Positions 28,701-40,344 of a stretch of DNA of 64,000 bases are shown here, in pieces. Source of the stretch: Phallusia mammillata (Eukaryota > Chordata > Ascidiacea > Phlebobranchia > Ascidiidae); assembly GCA_003260075.1 (NCBI GenBank), contig QLIY01000017.1, positions 124,001 to 188,000 on the forward strand, read 5' to 3'. Under the pieces are notes generated by a model. It did not search any database and was not told where the DNA came from. It saw nothing but the letters and a program-made list of their open reading frames with translations. Each line of letters starts with the position of its first letter. Within the stretch, counting starts at the first letter, position 1. Position numbers and translations under genes: made by a program.

Positions 28701-31700
28701 GAGTGGTCGTTTGCAGCCGAATGCGAAATAATTGAATTCGGCGCTTCCATTTAAACGCCGAAAGCTCACTTAATGGCTGGGCAATTTATCTGTCCATCGC
28801 AAATCGGATTAAGGTTAGCCTAGAACAAAACCCACATCTAGAAGTTGTTTCGTTCTTGCGCCAAACTGGTCAGCTATTTCGAGCATCTCTCGCCTTCGCC
28901 GCGGGCCGAGATCAAGCAAATAGCGGCAAAAGTTGACGCGGCGAATGCTGGCAGTTCGTTGCCGTACTAACCGCGTTGTTTACTGCCCAGTTTCGCAACA
29001 AATGGATTAGCTGGCTTGTAAGTGGCTGGCCGCATTGCGACGCTCCCGACCAAACCCACGTCATCTCGAAAGCCTGTCAACTGTCGCGTAATCCAAACTT
29101 CTTTGTCATAAACCGAGGTTCAGTACGTCAAGTCAATGCGAATTACAATATTTAGGCGAGTTTAGGTTGCCGTCGTGGCGGGTGCTTGGAAAAGTGCATT
29201 TGTTTGCACAGTTTTGCAATTGAACCCTAACAGTTGGTCGTCATGGCAATCGCGCTTGGTTGGGCACGGTTAAACGATGCCTGGTTGCTTGTTTGCGTTC
29301 GAGTGAAAAAGGCACTTGTAGCTACTCGGCGGCACAGACCGATCAACACTTGAAATTTAAACCTCGCCATCTCGTGTTCGGGGCATTGCCGTCAAATGCA
29401 AGCGATAGTTGCTGGGAACTTAATGTTGTCTGAAATCACCGTCGGGAATACAGATTAGTAGCGGCTGTCAGGCCAGCAGTACAACAGGTGTGATAGTTAA
29501 GTGCAGTCAAGTTCTTCACAAATTTAGTATTCATAAAGGTGTTCGAACAATAAGCTGGCCAGTGAAGGAATGAAGATATTGTGTGAATATTTTGAAATGG
29601 TGGTAAAGTGGAGGGTATATACAGCGTTTAATATTAAGTTGGTTTTTTTAGCGTGGCCAGCAGGCGTACCAGACTTTAAGCGTTCTGTATTCCTGCGTTC
29701 AAATAAACAACTTCCCACCTTTGCGCTATGCAGGTTTAAAAATGTTTGGCGCGACCTGAAAGTTTACGTTGAGGTGAGACAAAACAACTTCGACCGCCGG
29801 CGTCTGGACAAGCTTCAGGCAACGTTTTATCGTTTTTATCAAAGGAAACTAATTGTTAATGACGCGCACACCTGCCTCGATGAGATATAATTGTGAATTC
29901 GCTTTTAATTACACCTTAGCCGTTGACTGTCGAAATGGGCTTCAAGAGACCCGATGTCTAAAGCGTATCTTTTCGTGGTCAAGTGGGCGTGTTTAACGTT
30001 TGTGGCAGTTTTCTTCTGGTCACGTTCGATGTAGTAGGTGGTCCTTGCCCACTAAAAGTGTGTGAACTTCTTAAGTAATGCAGGTCTGGTATAGTGGTAT
30101 TTTCCGTTATGGTTGTTGATCAGTCCATCGGTAACCGCGACCCACTTTACGTCGTGGCAGATATACGGATAAGGCAAAGTAGGCATTTGCATGTTTTAGT
30201 TATGACATAAGCATACGGTATCACCTGTAATGTCAAGGCAGTGAGTTAATTAAAAATTTATGAGATGGGCAGCGTCAGAATTAGGCTACAGGGGATGGCT
30301 GTGACCTCCCGTGCACAGTGACGTAACTGTAATTCATTATTGACACGTGGTGTGTTTACTTCGCTCTGGCAGATCTGCAGCTGCTGTTCGTGTAGAAACC
30401 TACTAAACGATAATTGCTTTAAACCACTGTTGATGCCAATCGTCCCTCTGAACTTCTGCTGTTGTTGGCCTTCTTCACGTGGTGAACTTGGTTCTTTGAG
30501 TGACACTGGACACTGCAAAAGTTGCCAAGACAACCAAGGTCGTAGGCACTCGCCCGTTACCACGAGGCGGCCGCAGCCAGCAAAACAACAACAACACCAA
30601 CACCAAGAAAGCAACTTCGCTTCGCCCAAGTCGTGCCGGATTAAGTCGAACATGGACGTTACAAGTTGTTTACCCGACTTTCCACTTTGCTTCGTGTTCA
30701 AGATGTCGTCGCGTCACCGCGGTAAGGTTGCAGCTCAGCGAACTATTTCTCAATTGCAAATCGTAGCGAGTTTTAATTGAACGTTATTGGCTATTTGGCT
30801 CAGGCGCGCAAACGTGTTTATCACTCGGAATAGCACTTAAGCAGAGAGCCCTGCGAGTTTGTTGAGTGATAAGACGATACCTGTATGACGACTAGTACCT
30901 GGTAAAACACAGTGGACTTGATTCCTTTACCACCTGTTCCCATACGGAATTGGCAAGTCAACAGCATATTCGGTTACCGTCAATTTGTGGACGCCACCAA
31001 CTAGCGCGCCATTGTTTATTGCGATAAATAGTTACCTAGAAGCGGCGCCCGGAGTGCTTGGATATAGTACTTGGCACAACGTCTGTTATCGCGGGAAATC
31101 CAGAATTTGTAGGCTGGAAAAAACTGATGATTCAGTACGAATTTTTAGGCCTCTGTAATGAAATTGATGTTTCATATTACTACGGTTTAAGATATAATCG
31201 CCCTAAAAGATATCGCGTTGATCTATTTGTGCGCCCAACAGCCAGCTATATCTTTTTAGTGCGGATAAATTTAGGTACAGGGGCTTACAAATAAGTGTCC
31301 ACAAACTTTTTCTGAGTCACGGTGCTTTAAATATGTTCTTTAAATCCCCAATTCCTGACTCCCAGATTTGAAAGACAATTCGATGTCTGGTGGCACTTTC
31401 ACTATTTTGCGAATACAGTCCCTAGCTTAGCTTCACCCGAACCATTTTTTCGGGTCGATGCCGTGGTTGAATTTCACCCAAATATGGTACCGTGGCAAAC
31501 CTTGTTTGTTACTCTGCTTATATCGGTCGATTGCGTGCATAGGCGATGACTCGTCGCCCTTTGGGTTGGGTACAAGCCGTAGTAGGTTTACCAGCCCGTG
31601 TTGTAGATGGCAACAAACAAATTCGATCATCGATACCGTTGGACGCCAGCCACCTTGCCGCACCGACCTTAAACGCATGTTGTTTCACATGAATTAAACT

Positions 31701-34700
31701 TATAAGCCGCCTGGTTGGTTTGCATATACCCAGTGCCGAGTGCCTGAATCTGGTGTTACGGTTTGCGTTATCCCACGGCGATGACGTCAGGTCTCCATCG
31801 ACCAACCGACGTTGAGCTTGAGTCTTGGTTTTTCGGCAAAGTCTCATGTTGTCCAATATACATGCGCGCGCGCGTCATCAGGTTTTTATGCCCCGCAGAT
31901 ACAGCAACGATTATTATTGCAACGTTTCAGACTCTTGTGTAGTGTTAATCCACTGAAGGCCGCGTCTTTGTTTGTCAACTCTGGCGTCTTAGTGTGAGAA
32001 CAAACGTAGCACTGGGCATAATTTTGCTTATATGTTTAGGGAAATTTTTAGCAGTCAGTTAAGAGTATACAGTTGCAGCTAAATAAAGATTTTAGGAAGC
32101 AGTTAACGACAGGTGGAGTTTGAACTTGTTTTGTTGGTATGCGCAAACCCAAGCTATGTTTATTCACCGACCTAATTCGCATGCCTTCACGTAACGAAAC
32201 TTGCAAAAATTTACCGTTGTGTACCTGGCAACTTCAGCCTACCTGTCGTTGAACTTGGTTTACGACGCCCGGTTGGTTTTGTTTGTACTTGTCTTGCGCA
32301 ATTTGCCGCATCGGGTATTTTCAACTTGTGCCTTAGTTACTTTTTAATCGGCTCGTCAAAGCCGCTCGTTACTGTCGCCGTCCACTTTAAGCCGTGTCAT
32401 GGAACGTGCGCGTGTCTTTTGCATGTGGTTACGGCTTGATTGCTTCACAAAAGTGGCTGACTTCACGCGTGTACCGCTTTAGTTGCGGTTTGACAGCGCC
32501 CGAATCTTACGTCAGCGTTGAGAATCGCAAGCACAGATGAATTTTTTATTTCCAGCCTACAGAGAAAGCCAGGACATGTGAATTTATTTCATCCTAGACA
32601 GAATTCGATTTTCTTTCGGTCCAGTTTTCAGCTTAGGGTTCGTTTACGCTTCAGCTTTCGACAGCAATGAATTATTTAGCATGCAGTGTGACTAGCTTAA
32701 GGCTGCAAAGGCATTTCTAATTCTCTGTTTTCGTTCTTGCGTCATGTTTAAGGTTGCGGGGTTTCACAGCTGTGCCACATCCTCTATCGTTAAGTATTAA
32801 TGAGGCAAATTAATATCGCTCTATGTTGAGTTGTGTGCCAAGTGCACAGAGGTAAAGTTAGGAGAAACAAAGTATACAAAACACGCTGAGGTCGTCATTC
32901 ACGCATTTGTATCCGGCCAAGCATGTCGGTTCAAAGTGTGCGTGCACCAGTAGTATCTCGGCAAATCGCCGGATACCTTTATGTAGTACCAATGCATATA
33001 TGGGTTTACTGCAAGCCGAGACCTGGTTTTATTGATCGCTGTGCTGTTGAAAAAACGCGCTGAGAAATCCTAGCATCGCATTATTGCATCGGAATTTCAC
33101 ATCGATTTTCGCTCGAGACCTCCGTCTCTTCGTGTTCAGGGCCATCAATATTTAATAATGCTTTTAAAGGAGCCTTGGCATTCTGTCGCATATGCAGTGA
33201 GAAGCAGGCAGGAGAGGCATTGCTCTGTAAGCAGGTTTCACTGTACATTTTTTTGTGAAACGGATTAAGCCGTGACAAAGATGACCTGCAGAATAGTTGC
33301 TGACCATCAGTCTTTTCAGCTCACAGTAAACAGGTTCCAGTCCGATTTGTGGCGCAATTAAAACAGTATCAGAGCAGTTGCATAACGATGAGTGATCGAG
33401 ATTATGCCACAATCAGATTGCAATTAAGTCACAGGTGAAGGTTGGCGCAGGAATTATCGGACTTAGCTTTTACGCCGTTTGTCGTTTACATAAAGGCTGT
33501 GGTTGATTGATGACTTATTAAGGCAAATTTATGTGGCTTGTTGTGTGTCAATGTTCAAACCCAACCTGAGCTTCATAATAAGCCACCTAGTTTGGTCAGG
33601 AAGCTACAATGAGTGGCATTGGCGTTTCCGATATTGAAAGTGTAGCGCCTATTATGTGCACAAAATGCGATTCTCTGCATGCACATTTAACAGTATGTCA
33701 TCGGCTTTGCATGTTTACTAGTTAACTCATCACGCACGTTCTGTAATCATATACCTCTTTATTGACGCAGGTTTGATACGTGGGGCCAGTTACAGATCTC
33801 GATCTAAGCATCGATACGATTCCTCTGCTGTGCACAACAAGTCGCCTTGTGATAGCGACGGTTACGGCGCCGAATTTGACGACGACCTGTCCGAAGGATC
33901 GGCTTCCCACGTCACTCCAGCGATAGTCAAGGATCACATTCCGACCGCATCGACCCGAAGCCACCCGATGACTCTCGACGGGCTTTCGAAGCGCACAGGC
34001 CCGGGAAACTTGGACTTGGCCCTCGATACTTCGCATTACGGTGAAGCGCGAAGAGAGATGGGGCGACAATATACACCAGGACGAAGTGATGGAGATGATT
34101 CGCCTCTTTCCTCCTCCCCGTCTTCAATGGATGATTTTGACGGCCGTATGATCAAGGAAACTTCGACCCCTCGAGTTTCACAGTCGCGGCTTTCATCAAG
34201 AGGTCAGTAGCTATTGTTCTTTACCGAAATTTTATGAAGTTGTTGGCGGTGTTGATAGTTTGGTGAATTCTTGTAGATTCCAAACCGCGTTATACTGAAC
34301 ACAAACGCCACAATTCATTCTACGACAACAACAATAACAACAGCGCAAATTCATCCAAGTCCAAAAGCTCATCAGAGAAGTTGGAATCGCCTGGTGATCG
34401 CCTACCTGACCTAGCTACAATTGTCGATACAGTCACTGCAGTAAGAAGCAGATCGTCACAAGGTACGGTATCGACATAATACGTAGTCAGTTAAGAAACG
34501 CAATTAAATGTAATTTGCATATGCTGCCTTGGGAATAGGATCACAAACAAAATATATATTTATCTAGGAAGCAGCAGTGATCCTGCCTCTGGGTCCTCCG
34601 CCTCCTCGACTCTTGCTAAGTCCCAACTTCCCTCGGTGGATTCAAAACAGGATGAAAATGATCAGGATGAATGGGCTCAGGTAAGAAAAAGTCCAACGAC

Positions 34701-37700
34701 AAAATTAAGTTGGTCTTTTTCATAGCTTCTATACAGTCTTAAAGTTACACTGTCAGTGTCGGCAACAGAATTAAGTCACTAAAGTATGAAATCTGTATGT
34801 AACGTTGTTTCTTTTGCTCTTCAGATTGCCAGTATTATGTCCTCTGTCGGTGGCGGCCTGAACAAAGGTCCAGTCTACGCTAAGGAATTTGAGGAGACCT
34901 TCTGGAAAATTATGACAGGTAATTTGCTTTCAACCCACGTTCGCCGGCCGTCGGGGCACTTGGCGCAATGTCTTAATTATCAACGTTGTTTATTGCATTT
35001 CTGGCTGAGTGGCGGATCAATAAGCGAACGTTCCCAAACGCTCAAAGTCCAATCGATCTCAGCCTGTAATAAATTTTCGAGCAGGATCGAATCTGGCCTG
35101 GACCCAATGGTGCAATAAAGATTGCATGTAAAAATAGATTGATTGACTACTAAAGGCACTGGCAATTCAGCAGCCAAGCTGATCGAGTTGCATCTTTTCA
35201 AAGAACCCCCCCCCCAATGGTGCAATAAAGATTGCATGTAAAAATAGATTGATTGACTACTAAGGGCACTGGCAATTCAGCAGCCTTGAAGCTGATCGAG
35301 TTGCATCTTTTCAAAGATACTTTCGTTACATTATCGCTGGGCGTAAAAACCTTTAGTAGCCTTTAAATGCAGCTTTAGGGATTTATGGAATCCTTTAAAT
35401 TCGCTACTAATGCTGACTCTGCAATTTCCTGGGTCAATTTCTTACCGCTATGCGATTTTTTAATCCACCTAATCGCATTGCGTGAAACGTGATGCCGGTC
35501 AACGGTCGATAAATTGCCACCTTCTCCGGCCCAACGCAGCGAACCTGCAACACACACGCTTAACGACCTTTGAATTCAGAGTCTGATAATCCCGTTTCTC
35601 AAAAATCCCACTACGCCAGTGTATTTTCACCATCTGTTGGGTGCGTTGTGTTGACGCAGGGCAGGTTTTTAATGCTTTCGTCAGGTATTCGATTTTTATG
35701 CACGATTTATAAACCAGGTGTATGGCTCATGCCCTTCCTGCCTGTCCCAGTTCATTATGTAGCACCTGTTACAGGTGCCACAAAAGAACTGCATTTCAGC
35801 TTTACCTAATTGACAAGGCACTGTTCCGCCCATCGCCAACGTCTGGCGTGGAAATGTTTCTCGCCACTGTGGCCCCCCCCCCCTCGTTCGCTCGGAGCCA
35901 GTGTTTGTGTTGTCCACACCACGGTGTCAGAGTGCAGCAGCCACAAACCGCACTGTCGGCTTACGAAAAGCAAACCAGTCTGTCTTTCTGGTCCCCGACC
36001 ATGTAAAAGCCCAGCACAGAACTATCTCCATCGTAGTGGTTTTATGTTATAGCAGCGTGCAGCGACGGGTGCCCAGAAAGCGCATAATTAACTCCATTCC
36101 GCCGCCGCACTTAAGACCCGAAGGCCAATAAACGTTTTCTCACGCGCGCTGCTAAAATTTTCTCGCATGTTTCTCGCCACTGTGATTGCAAATCACATAA
36201 CTACCATTTGTGTCCGCTTGAATTCGAGTGTTTTTCAGATTTTAATGTTGTGTTGTTTTGCAGGATCGGAACTTCCCCGTCAAGTAAGCACGTGGCTGGC
36301 TGAGCTCGGCCTTCAACAGTACGAGACTGTGCTGGAGGGAAATGGTTTTGACAACGTCGACTTTTTGGTAAGTTCTTTTAGCTAATAAAAAACACTGCTT
36401 GATTCTAAGTTAGCAATCAAATCGCGACAAAATTCGATTTAAATGCCTGTGTCGCATTGTTGAATAAGCAATGTATTTTTTCAAGGCCGGTGATATATTA
36501 GAGGAGCAGGACCTTATCGACATGGACATTCGAGACGAATCTCATCGCAGACGGCTGCTCGAATCTGCCAAAAACCTGCCCCGTCTCCATCCTCTTGTGT
36601 CGCCCGACGACCCCGTAGCGCCGTCTAGCGTTGAGAAATGGCTGGAGTCCCTTCAACTTGTGCAATATGAAGTTGCTTTCGTGACCAAGGGCTATGACTC
36701 CATGAAAGCCGTTCGACTAATGACCGAATCTGATTTCAAACCTGTAAGTCCTAGTTCATTTTGATGGCAGTGTTTCGTAAACAATGCGTAAAGAAATGTG
36801 TTGCAGTATATATATATAAATAATATTTCAACTTGTTATCATTAAATTATTTTTAGCTTGTCTCCAAACGCGGTCACTTCAAACGAGTCAAAGCATCACT
36901 CTTTGGTCGCTCAAAGGATGATAAGAAGTCAGGATCCAACCGTTCCACACGAAGCAGAACCAATAGCCAGGTAAAAATGAGTCATACGCAATCATCAACC
37001 ACGCCCTCCATGAGCAGTATATTACGTCGGTTTCGTTATTACCCCGTGCAAGCGTCCCGCATTAATCTTAGTTACCCGCCGTGCAACCCTTCCTGTATGA
37101 CACTATACAGACTCACAGTAGTGCGGACACGGCATGCAGGCACGCATCAGCCTTGTTCACTGGGCCTGTTTTCTAATCCGGACATGACGTAACGCGCGTG
37201 TTTCCCATCAGCCATTACTCGCGCCATAAGCGGCCAGGGACAGGTGGAAATTGCTGCGCGTCAGTTTCAGCCTTGAGAAGGGCCTGTATTGAACCTATCA
37301 GGCAGGGACAAGCTGTATGTCAGCGACGGAGAGCCAATGCTATTCATAGAATGTGAATTGGCGGACTGCAGGGCAGACAAGTTGTTCTGAGTATAGGCCA
37401 ACTCTTCAACCAGGCGTTTGGTTAGCAGTTTGCATATCGGCATCTGCTATGCAAACTTGTATGTTAATATGGAAAGACAAGACAATTAAATGTGATATAC
37501 GATAGCATATGTAGTGTAGCAGTGCAATATAGAAAAATGTGAGTCAGACGCGTTGGTTGATGTAAACTCGTGACATCAGCTTGCAATGCAAAATAAGTTG
37601 TATGTGCACGTCACACCCTTTGACTAGAACAATGCACTGCTATATACTATTGATAAAGTGCGTTATTGCTGTCGGCGTAGTCTAGTGACTGTTTAATTAA

Positions 37701-39799
37701 TGAATTGTTCAACAAAGTCAGTCACTTGATATGGCGATAGGCCTGCAGTACGTTTGCAGCAGTTCATGCTTACGTTTTTAGGTTTGAGTCGAGTTTATTT
37801 CTTTTGGAAATAGAAAACTTGTCGACAATACGGGTGGATGTATTTTCGTTTCTTTGCCAATTATAGTAAAGGTTTTAGCTTAAACTGTCTGTTTACCCGA
37901 ATATGTTTTGATTTTTAGGCCAAAGCCAGCCCACCTCTGTCTCGCAGTCCGCTGTTGGACTCTGCCAATTTCTTCAAGGATTACACGAACATCGTGAAAT
38001 CGCGTGCTACTACTTTGTCCAGCACACGAAGTGCCGACAACACGTCACCGGCCTTCCCTTCTGGCACTGTGAGCAGCACTGGAAGTGGTAGCAGCGCCGC
38101 CAGCACCAAACAAGCAACTAACGATAGAGTGCCAACTCAAGGCGAGCCTGCTGCTGTCGAATCCCGTGGACGCAGTTCAAATAAGTCACCAGAAACAGCA
38201 AAAGATTCAACTCATTCCCGTCACCGTCACCACGGCCGTAAATCATCACGTGACAGCGAGAGGTCGAAGCCTCGGTCACGGTCGGGTTCACACTCGTCGC
38301 GGACACGTCGCACGGAGCTGTCCGTTTTTGTGGAGAAGAGTTCCAAGCCCAAACATTCGCGCCAGAATTCGAACAGCAGCGCTCGACCTTCGCACCACAG
38401 ACAGCGATCTCATCATAAGTCGTCGTCATCACTGAGAAGCGTCGATAGTGAACAAAAGGAAAATCTCAGAATGGTGTGTATTTCTGACAGGTTTAGAGAT
38501 TTAGCTTTAGTGTGAGTCCTATTTGGTTTAGCTTTTTACACATGGCCTTTAAAATCACAATATATAAGCTGTTTTTCCTTCGTTTATCGTGCACTGAACT
38601 ACGTACATTCAGTGTTATTTACCCTGATGCAGGCGACCTGTATAGGACGTTGAAATGTCGGTATAAAAATACAGTTGCCAGAAGAGCTTTATAACTTACC
38701 CTAAATTTACACTTGTAGTCATACCTGTTCATGATTAACTTGACTATCTGTGGCGTCTTTATAGGCATACATTTGCGAACACGAACTTGTATTAAACACT
38801 TTTTATCTGTACAGAGCAAACCGAGCAACTCGACCGATATTCCCGACGTGGAACGAGCGATTTACCTTTCAACAGAGTCGGCCTCTGGTGAAGGTTTGAG
38901 CTTGCGACCGCCAAACGAGACCACAAGTGAAGTGTCGGTCCACGCGTGGCGTCATAATGCAGAAAAACTTATTACCGCCTGCTGCAACTACCAAGCATAC
39001 GTAAGTTGTGATGTAGTTGGCACACTTTTCTGTCAGGCTTACATTTTGTGTGATTTTTGTTTAGCATGCACTAAATTATCTCCTGTAAAATCAAATGCTG
39101 TATTTTTATTTTTCGTTTTATTTAAACTTTTTCATTTTGATTTTAGTACCTCGGGTCTATGCTCATCCACGAGCTGAAGGGCGTCGAATCAACTATGGGA
39201 GCTTGTGCCAAGATGCGACGTTCCACCGATTCAATGAAGAAAATTCCTACCATAATGTTGTCCATCAATTACACTGGTGTTAAATTCATCGACTCCAAAT
39301 CACAGGTTAGCCAAAGCAGTTGCTGGTGATTTTAACTCATTGCACAATTATACACAATTGTAGAATACATCTTCAGGAGCTAGAGCAAATATTAGATAAA
39401 ACACCTTTCCCGGAATTGGTTCATCGGCTAAAACTTATATTTTCTTCACAGCATGAAATCGCCGAACACGAAATCTGCAATATCTCGTTCGCCTCGCAAG
39501 ATTCCGAAGACCTTTCGACGTTTGCTTACATCACGCATGACGTCAGAACTGGACATCACTATTGTCACGTGTTCCGGGTCACGACCATGGTAAGTCTTCT
39601 GTTCGACCAAATTTGCATTACATCAACACTTTTACCGTAACCATATGTTGTTGTCATAGAGACCAGGACAGTAAAATGAAACTCTATTTCTTTTTAGGAC
39701 ATGGCGTATGAGATCATCCTTACTCTCGGCCAGGCGTTTGAAGTGGCCTACCAGCTTATTCTCAAAGACAAAGCTATTAAGGAGAGAGAAGTGAGGTGA
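866..39799 (+). CDS. ANKS1: ANKS1/Odin-family adaptor: ankyrin repeats, two SAM domains and PTB domain
   Basis: Large cytoplasmic adaptor. Vertebrate ANKS1A/B bind Eph and other receptor tyrosine kinases through SAM and PTB domains, and influence receptor turnover and synaptic or nuclear signalling. Coding exons, chosen by GT/AG sites and phase: 866-981, 1526-1606, 1713-1869, 2040-2132, 2538-2741, 2990-3167, 3403-3549, 6655-6687, 6764-6889, 7627-8414, 9039-9149, 10006-10072, 10177-10331, 10395-11048, 11589-11803, 12108-12224, 33771-34202, 34277-34462, 34568-34680, 34825-34918, 36264-36367, 36486-36743, 36857-36970, 37919-38473, 38815-39000, 39147-39305, 39452-39589, 39698-39799 (stop TGA). 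The N-terminus [16 protein letters not shown] is diagnostic of the family. The total is about 1,890 codons, well above human ANKS1A (about 1,130), mainly from the linker. Phases agree at every junction except exon 15 to 16, which is off by one base. A polyadenylation signal AATAAA lies at 40339-40344. Confidence 0.93.
3550..6654 (+). other. ANKS1 intron 7
   Basis: A 3.1 kb intron holding the hairpin at 4592-4694 and a short contig-overlap duplication: 5707-5755 is repeated at 5775-5823 beyond a C run (5765-5774). I saw no further exon or transposon. Confidence 0.5.
4592..4694. repeat. Intronic hairpin with ~43-nt inverted arms
   Basis: Within intron 7 of ANKS1, the left arm (4592-4634, starting GGGAAATAACGGCCCAAAT) and right arm (about 4650-4694, ending GGGCCGTTATTTTCC) are inverted copies with a few mismatches, separated by an A/T-rich loop of roughly 15 nt. 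It would fold into a long stem in the transcript. It could be a small foldback MITE or a precursor-like hairpin. No clear target-site duplication was seen. Confidence 0.7.
6655..12224 (+). CDS. ANKS1: ANKS1 exons 8-16: Ser/Pro-rich linker
   Basis: Low-complexity, probably disordered linker rich in Ser, Pro, Thr and charged residues. Proline motifs that could bind SH3 domains include PPPIPPKPM (end of exon 10) and [14 protein letters not shown] (exon 14). Exon 11 has an acidic run HEDEDERE. Exon 10 (7627-8414) contains a 68-base C run at 7640-7707. It is in frame but would encode 22-23 consecutive prolines, and I regard it as an assembly artefact. Exons 15 and 16 are open in reading frames that cannot be joined without a one-base correction; an AAAA run at 11760-11763 is a candidate site. 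Exon calls here rest on splice sites and phase more than on homology, so small exons such as 8 (33 nt) are less certain. Confidence 0.75.
6899..7285. repeat. Near-identical direct duplication split by a C run
   Basis: 6899-7086 is repeated at 7097-7285 with a few percent difference, separated by a C run at 7087-7096. It lies in ANKS1 intron 9. The right copy begins exactly at the end of the C run, as at the other C-type joins. I interpret it as the two ends of overlapping contigs from different haplotypes, not as genome structure. Confidence 0.75.
8411..8690 (+). repeat. Diverged ~140-bp tandem duplication including a splice donor
   Basis: Two consecutive units (8411-8550 and 8551-8690) both begin TAAGGTACTG and share blocks such as ATTACC, GGCGTTG and TTTTAAAAACATAAC. 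The first unit starts at the end of ANKS1 exon 10, so the 5' splice site is copied. There is no C/G run between the units and they differ at many positions, so this looks like a real, older tandem duplication. Confidence 0.65.
12225..33770 (+). other. ANKS1 intron 16: 21.5 kb without recognisable genes
   Basis: The flanking exons join in phase 1, so this is a single intron unless exons were missed. By eye it has no convincing ORF, tRNA or transposon, although hAT elements crowd the rest of the window. It has many CpG dinucleotides (for example 28260-28440) compared with the CpG-poor sequence around 41000-44000. One contig-overlap duplication is present: 16436-16580 is repeated at 16601-16768, with a C run at 16590-16600. 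Large size and lack of repeats fit a regulatory intron or an internal promoter, as known for mammalian ANKS1B, but nothing in the sequence proves this. Confidence 0.5.
33771..34918 (+). CDS. ANKS1: ANKS1 exons 17-20: linker before the SAM domains
   Basis: Four exons with matching phases (33771-34202, 34277-34462, 34568-34680, 34825-34918) encode a Ser/Asp-rich linker. Exon 18 has a short poly-Asn run. Exons 19-20 lead into the motif IMSSVGGGL shortly before the first SAM domain. Exon 17 joins exon 16 in phase 1 across the 21.5 kb intron. Confidence 0.8.
34919..36263 (+). other. ANKS1 intron 20 with two C-run joins
   Basis: 35105-35200 is repeated at 35216-35322 beyond a C run (35206-35215). 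A second C run at 35873-35883 follows a 19-nt word (from 35854) that recurs at 36167. The 35884-36160 stretch between them has no recognisable content and may be a loosely placed contig. Confidence 0.5.
36264..36970 (+). CDS. ANKS1: ANKS1 exons 21-23: tandem SAM domains
   Basis: Exon 21 starts the first SAM domain ([20 protein letters not shown]), which runs into exon 22 with the typical [17 protein letters not shown] helix. The second SAM domain begins in exon 22 ([18 protein letters not shown]) and ends in exon 23 ([10 protein letters not shown]). In vertebrate family members these SAM domains mediate homo- and heterotypic binding, for example Odin SAM1 with the EphA2 SAM. Exon 23 continues into a Lys/Arg/Ser-rich tail. 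Confidence 0.93.
37919..38473 (+). CDS. ANKS1: ANKS1 exon 24: His/Arg/Ser-rich segment between SAM and PTB
   Basis: A 185-codon exon in phase 0. It begins [14 protein letters not shown] and becomes strongly basic and Ser-rich (for example [18 protein letters not shown] and [14 protein letters not shown]). Basic clusters in this position act as nuclear localisation signals in vertebrate ANKS1B/AIDA-1, and a similar role here is inference. The stretch is also SR-like and probably disordered. Confidence 0.85.
38815..39799 (+). CDS. ANKS1: ANKS1 exons 25-28: PTB (phosphotyrosine-binding) domain
   Basis: Exons 38815-39000, 39147-39305, 39452-39589 and 39698-39799 encode the PTB domain. Recognisable blocks are [81 protein letters not shown] and [18 protein letters not shown], matching human ANKS1A in order. 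The domain binds NPxY-type peptides in related proteins. The protein ends about 12 residues after the last PTB helix, so the Pro-rich C-terminal tail of human ANKS1A is missing. Confidence 0.95.
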
Positions 39800-40338
39800 C
39801 GTCACCATTTAGGACTGTCACGTGACTCGACGACGGACCCGGGCGAAATGTGGAAGAACACTGCAAAGGGCTAAAGTCCAAACTGTAAACCATAGTCGGT
39901 TTTATTTTGGGAACATCCTTGTGGGAAACCCAGACCCCCTGTTCACAATTCGTTTCAGTATTTATTAGAGCGGGGGCAATACGGGAAAGATATTGGTGTG
40001 GCGACCGACCCTAATGGGTACTTAAACAACTTAAACATAAATGTGGATGTTTTTCCTTCAGTGTTTTCAAAGCGACGTGGAATCACAGTATTTTGTCGTT
40101 AACCAGTTTTAACTCACAATCATGTTTTGCTGTGGAATTGCGATTTAACTTTTTGCCCGAGCCGTTGCAAACCGATTTTTTGTTTCAATTCTACTACTGA
40201 AATGGTTCTTTTTCGCCCTTGTCCGAGTGATCTCCTGTTTTTTTTCTTTGGTCAGTTTGCGATCTGTGTTTTTCTTCACCGTATTCTTTTAATGCACGTT
40301 TTGTTTTTTGTCTGTGAGAATATTACGTTATCCAGCCA

Positions 40339-40344
40339 AATAAA
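40339..40344 (+). terminator. Candidate polyadenylation signal of ANKS1
   Basis: AATAAA about 540 nt after the ANKS1 stop codon, the first such hexamer I noticed downstream. It would give a 3' UTR of about 560 nt. Confidence 0.5.

Noticed and set aside
30258..30780. Overlapping open frames of about 147 codons on both strands
   Set aside because: They mirror each other, have no family features, and lie deep in the intron.
39379..39398. Small exon-like piece between ANKS1 exons 26 and 27
   Set aside because: It has an acceptor-like CTTCAG, but exons 26 and 27 join in phase 0 and match the family without it.
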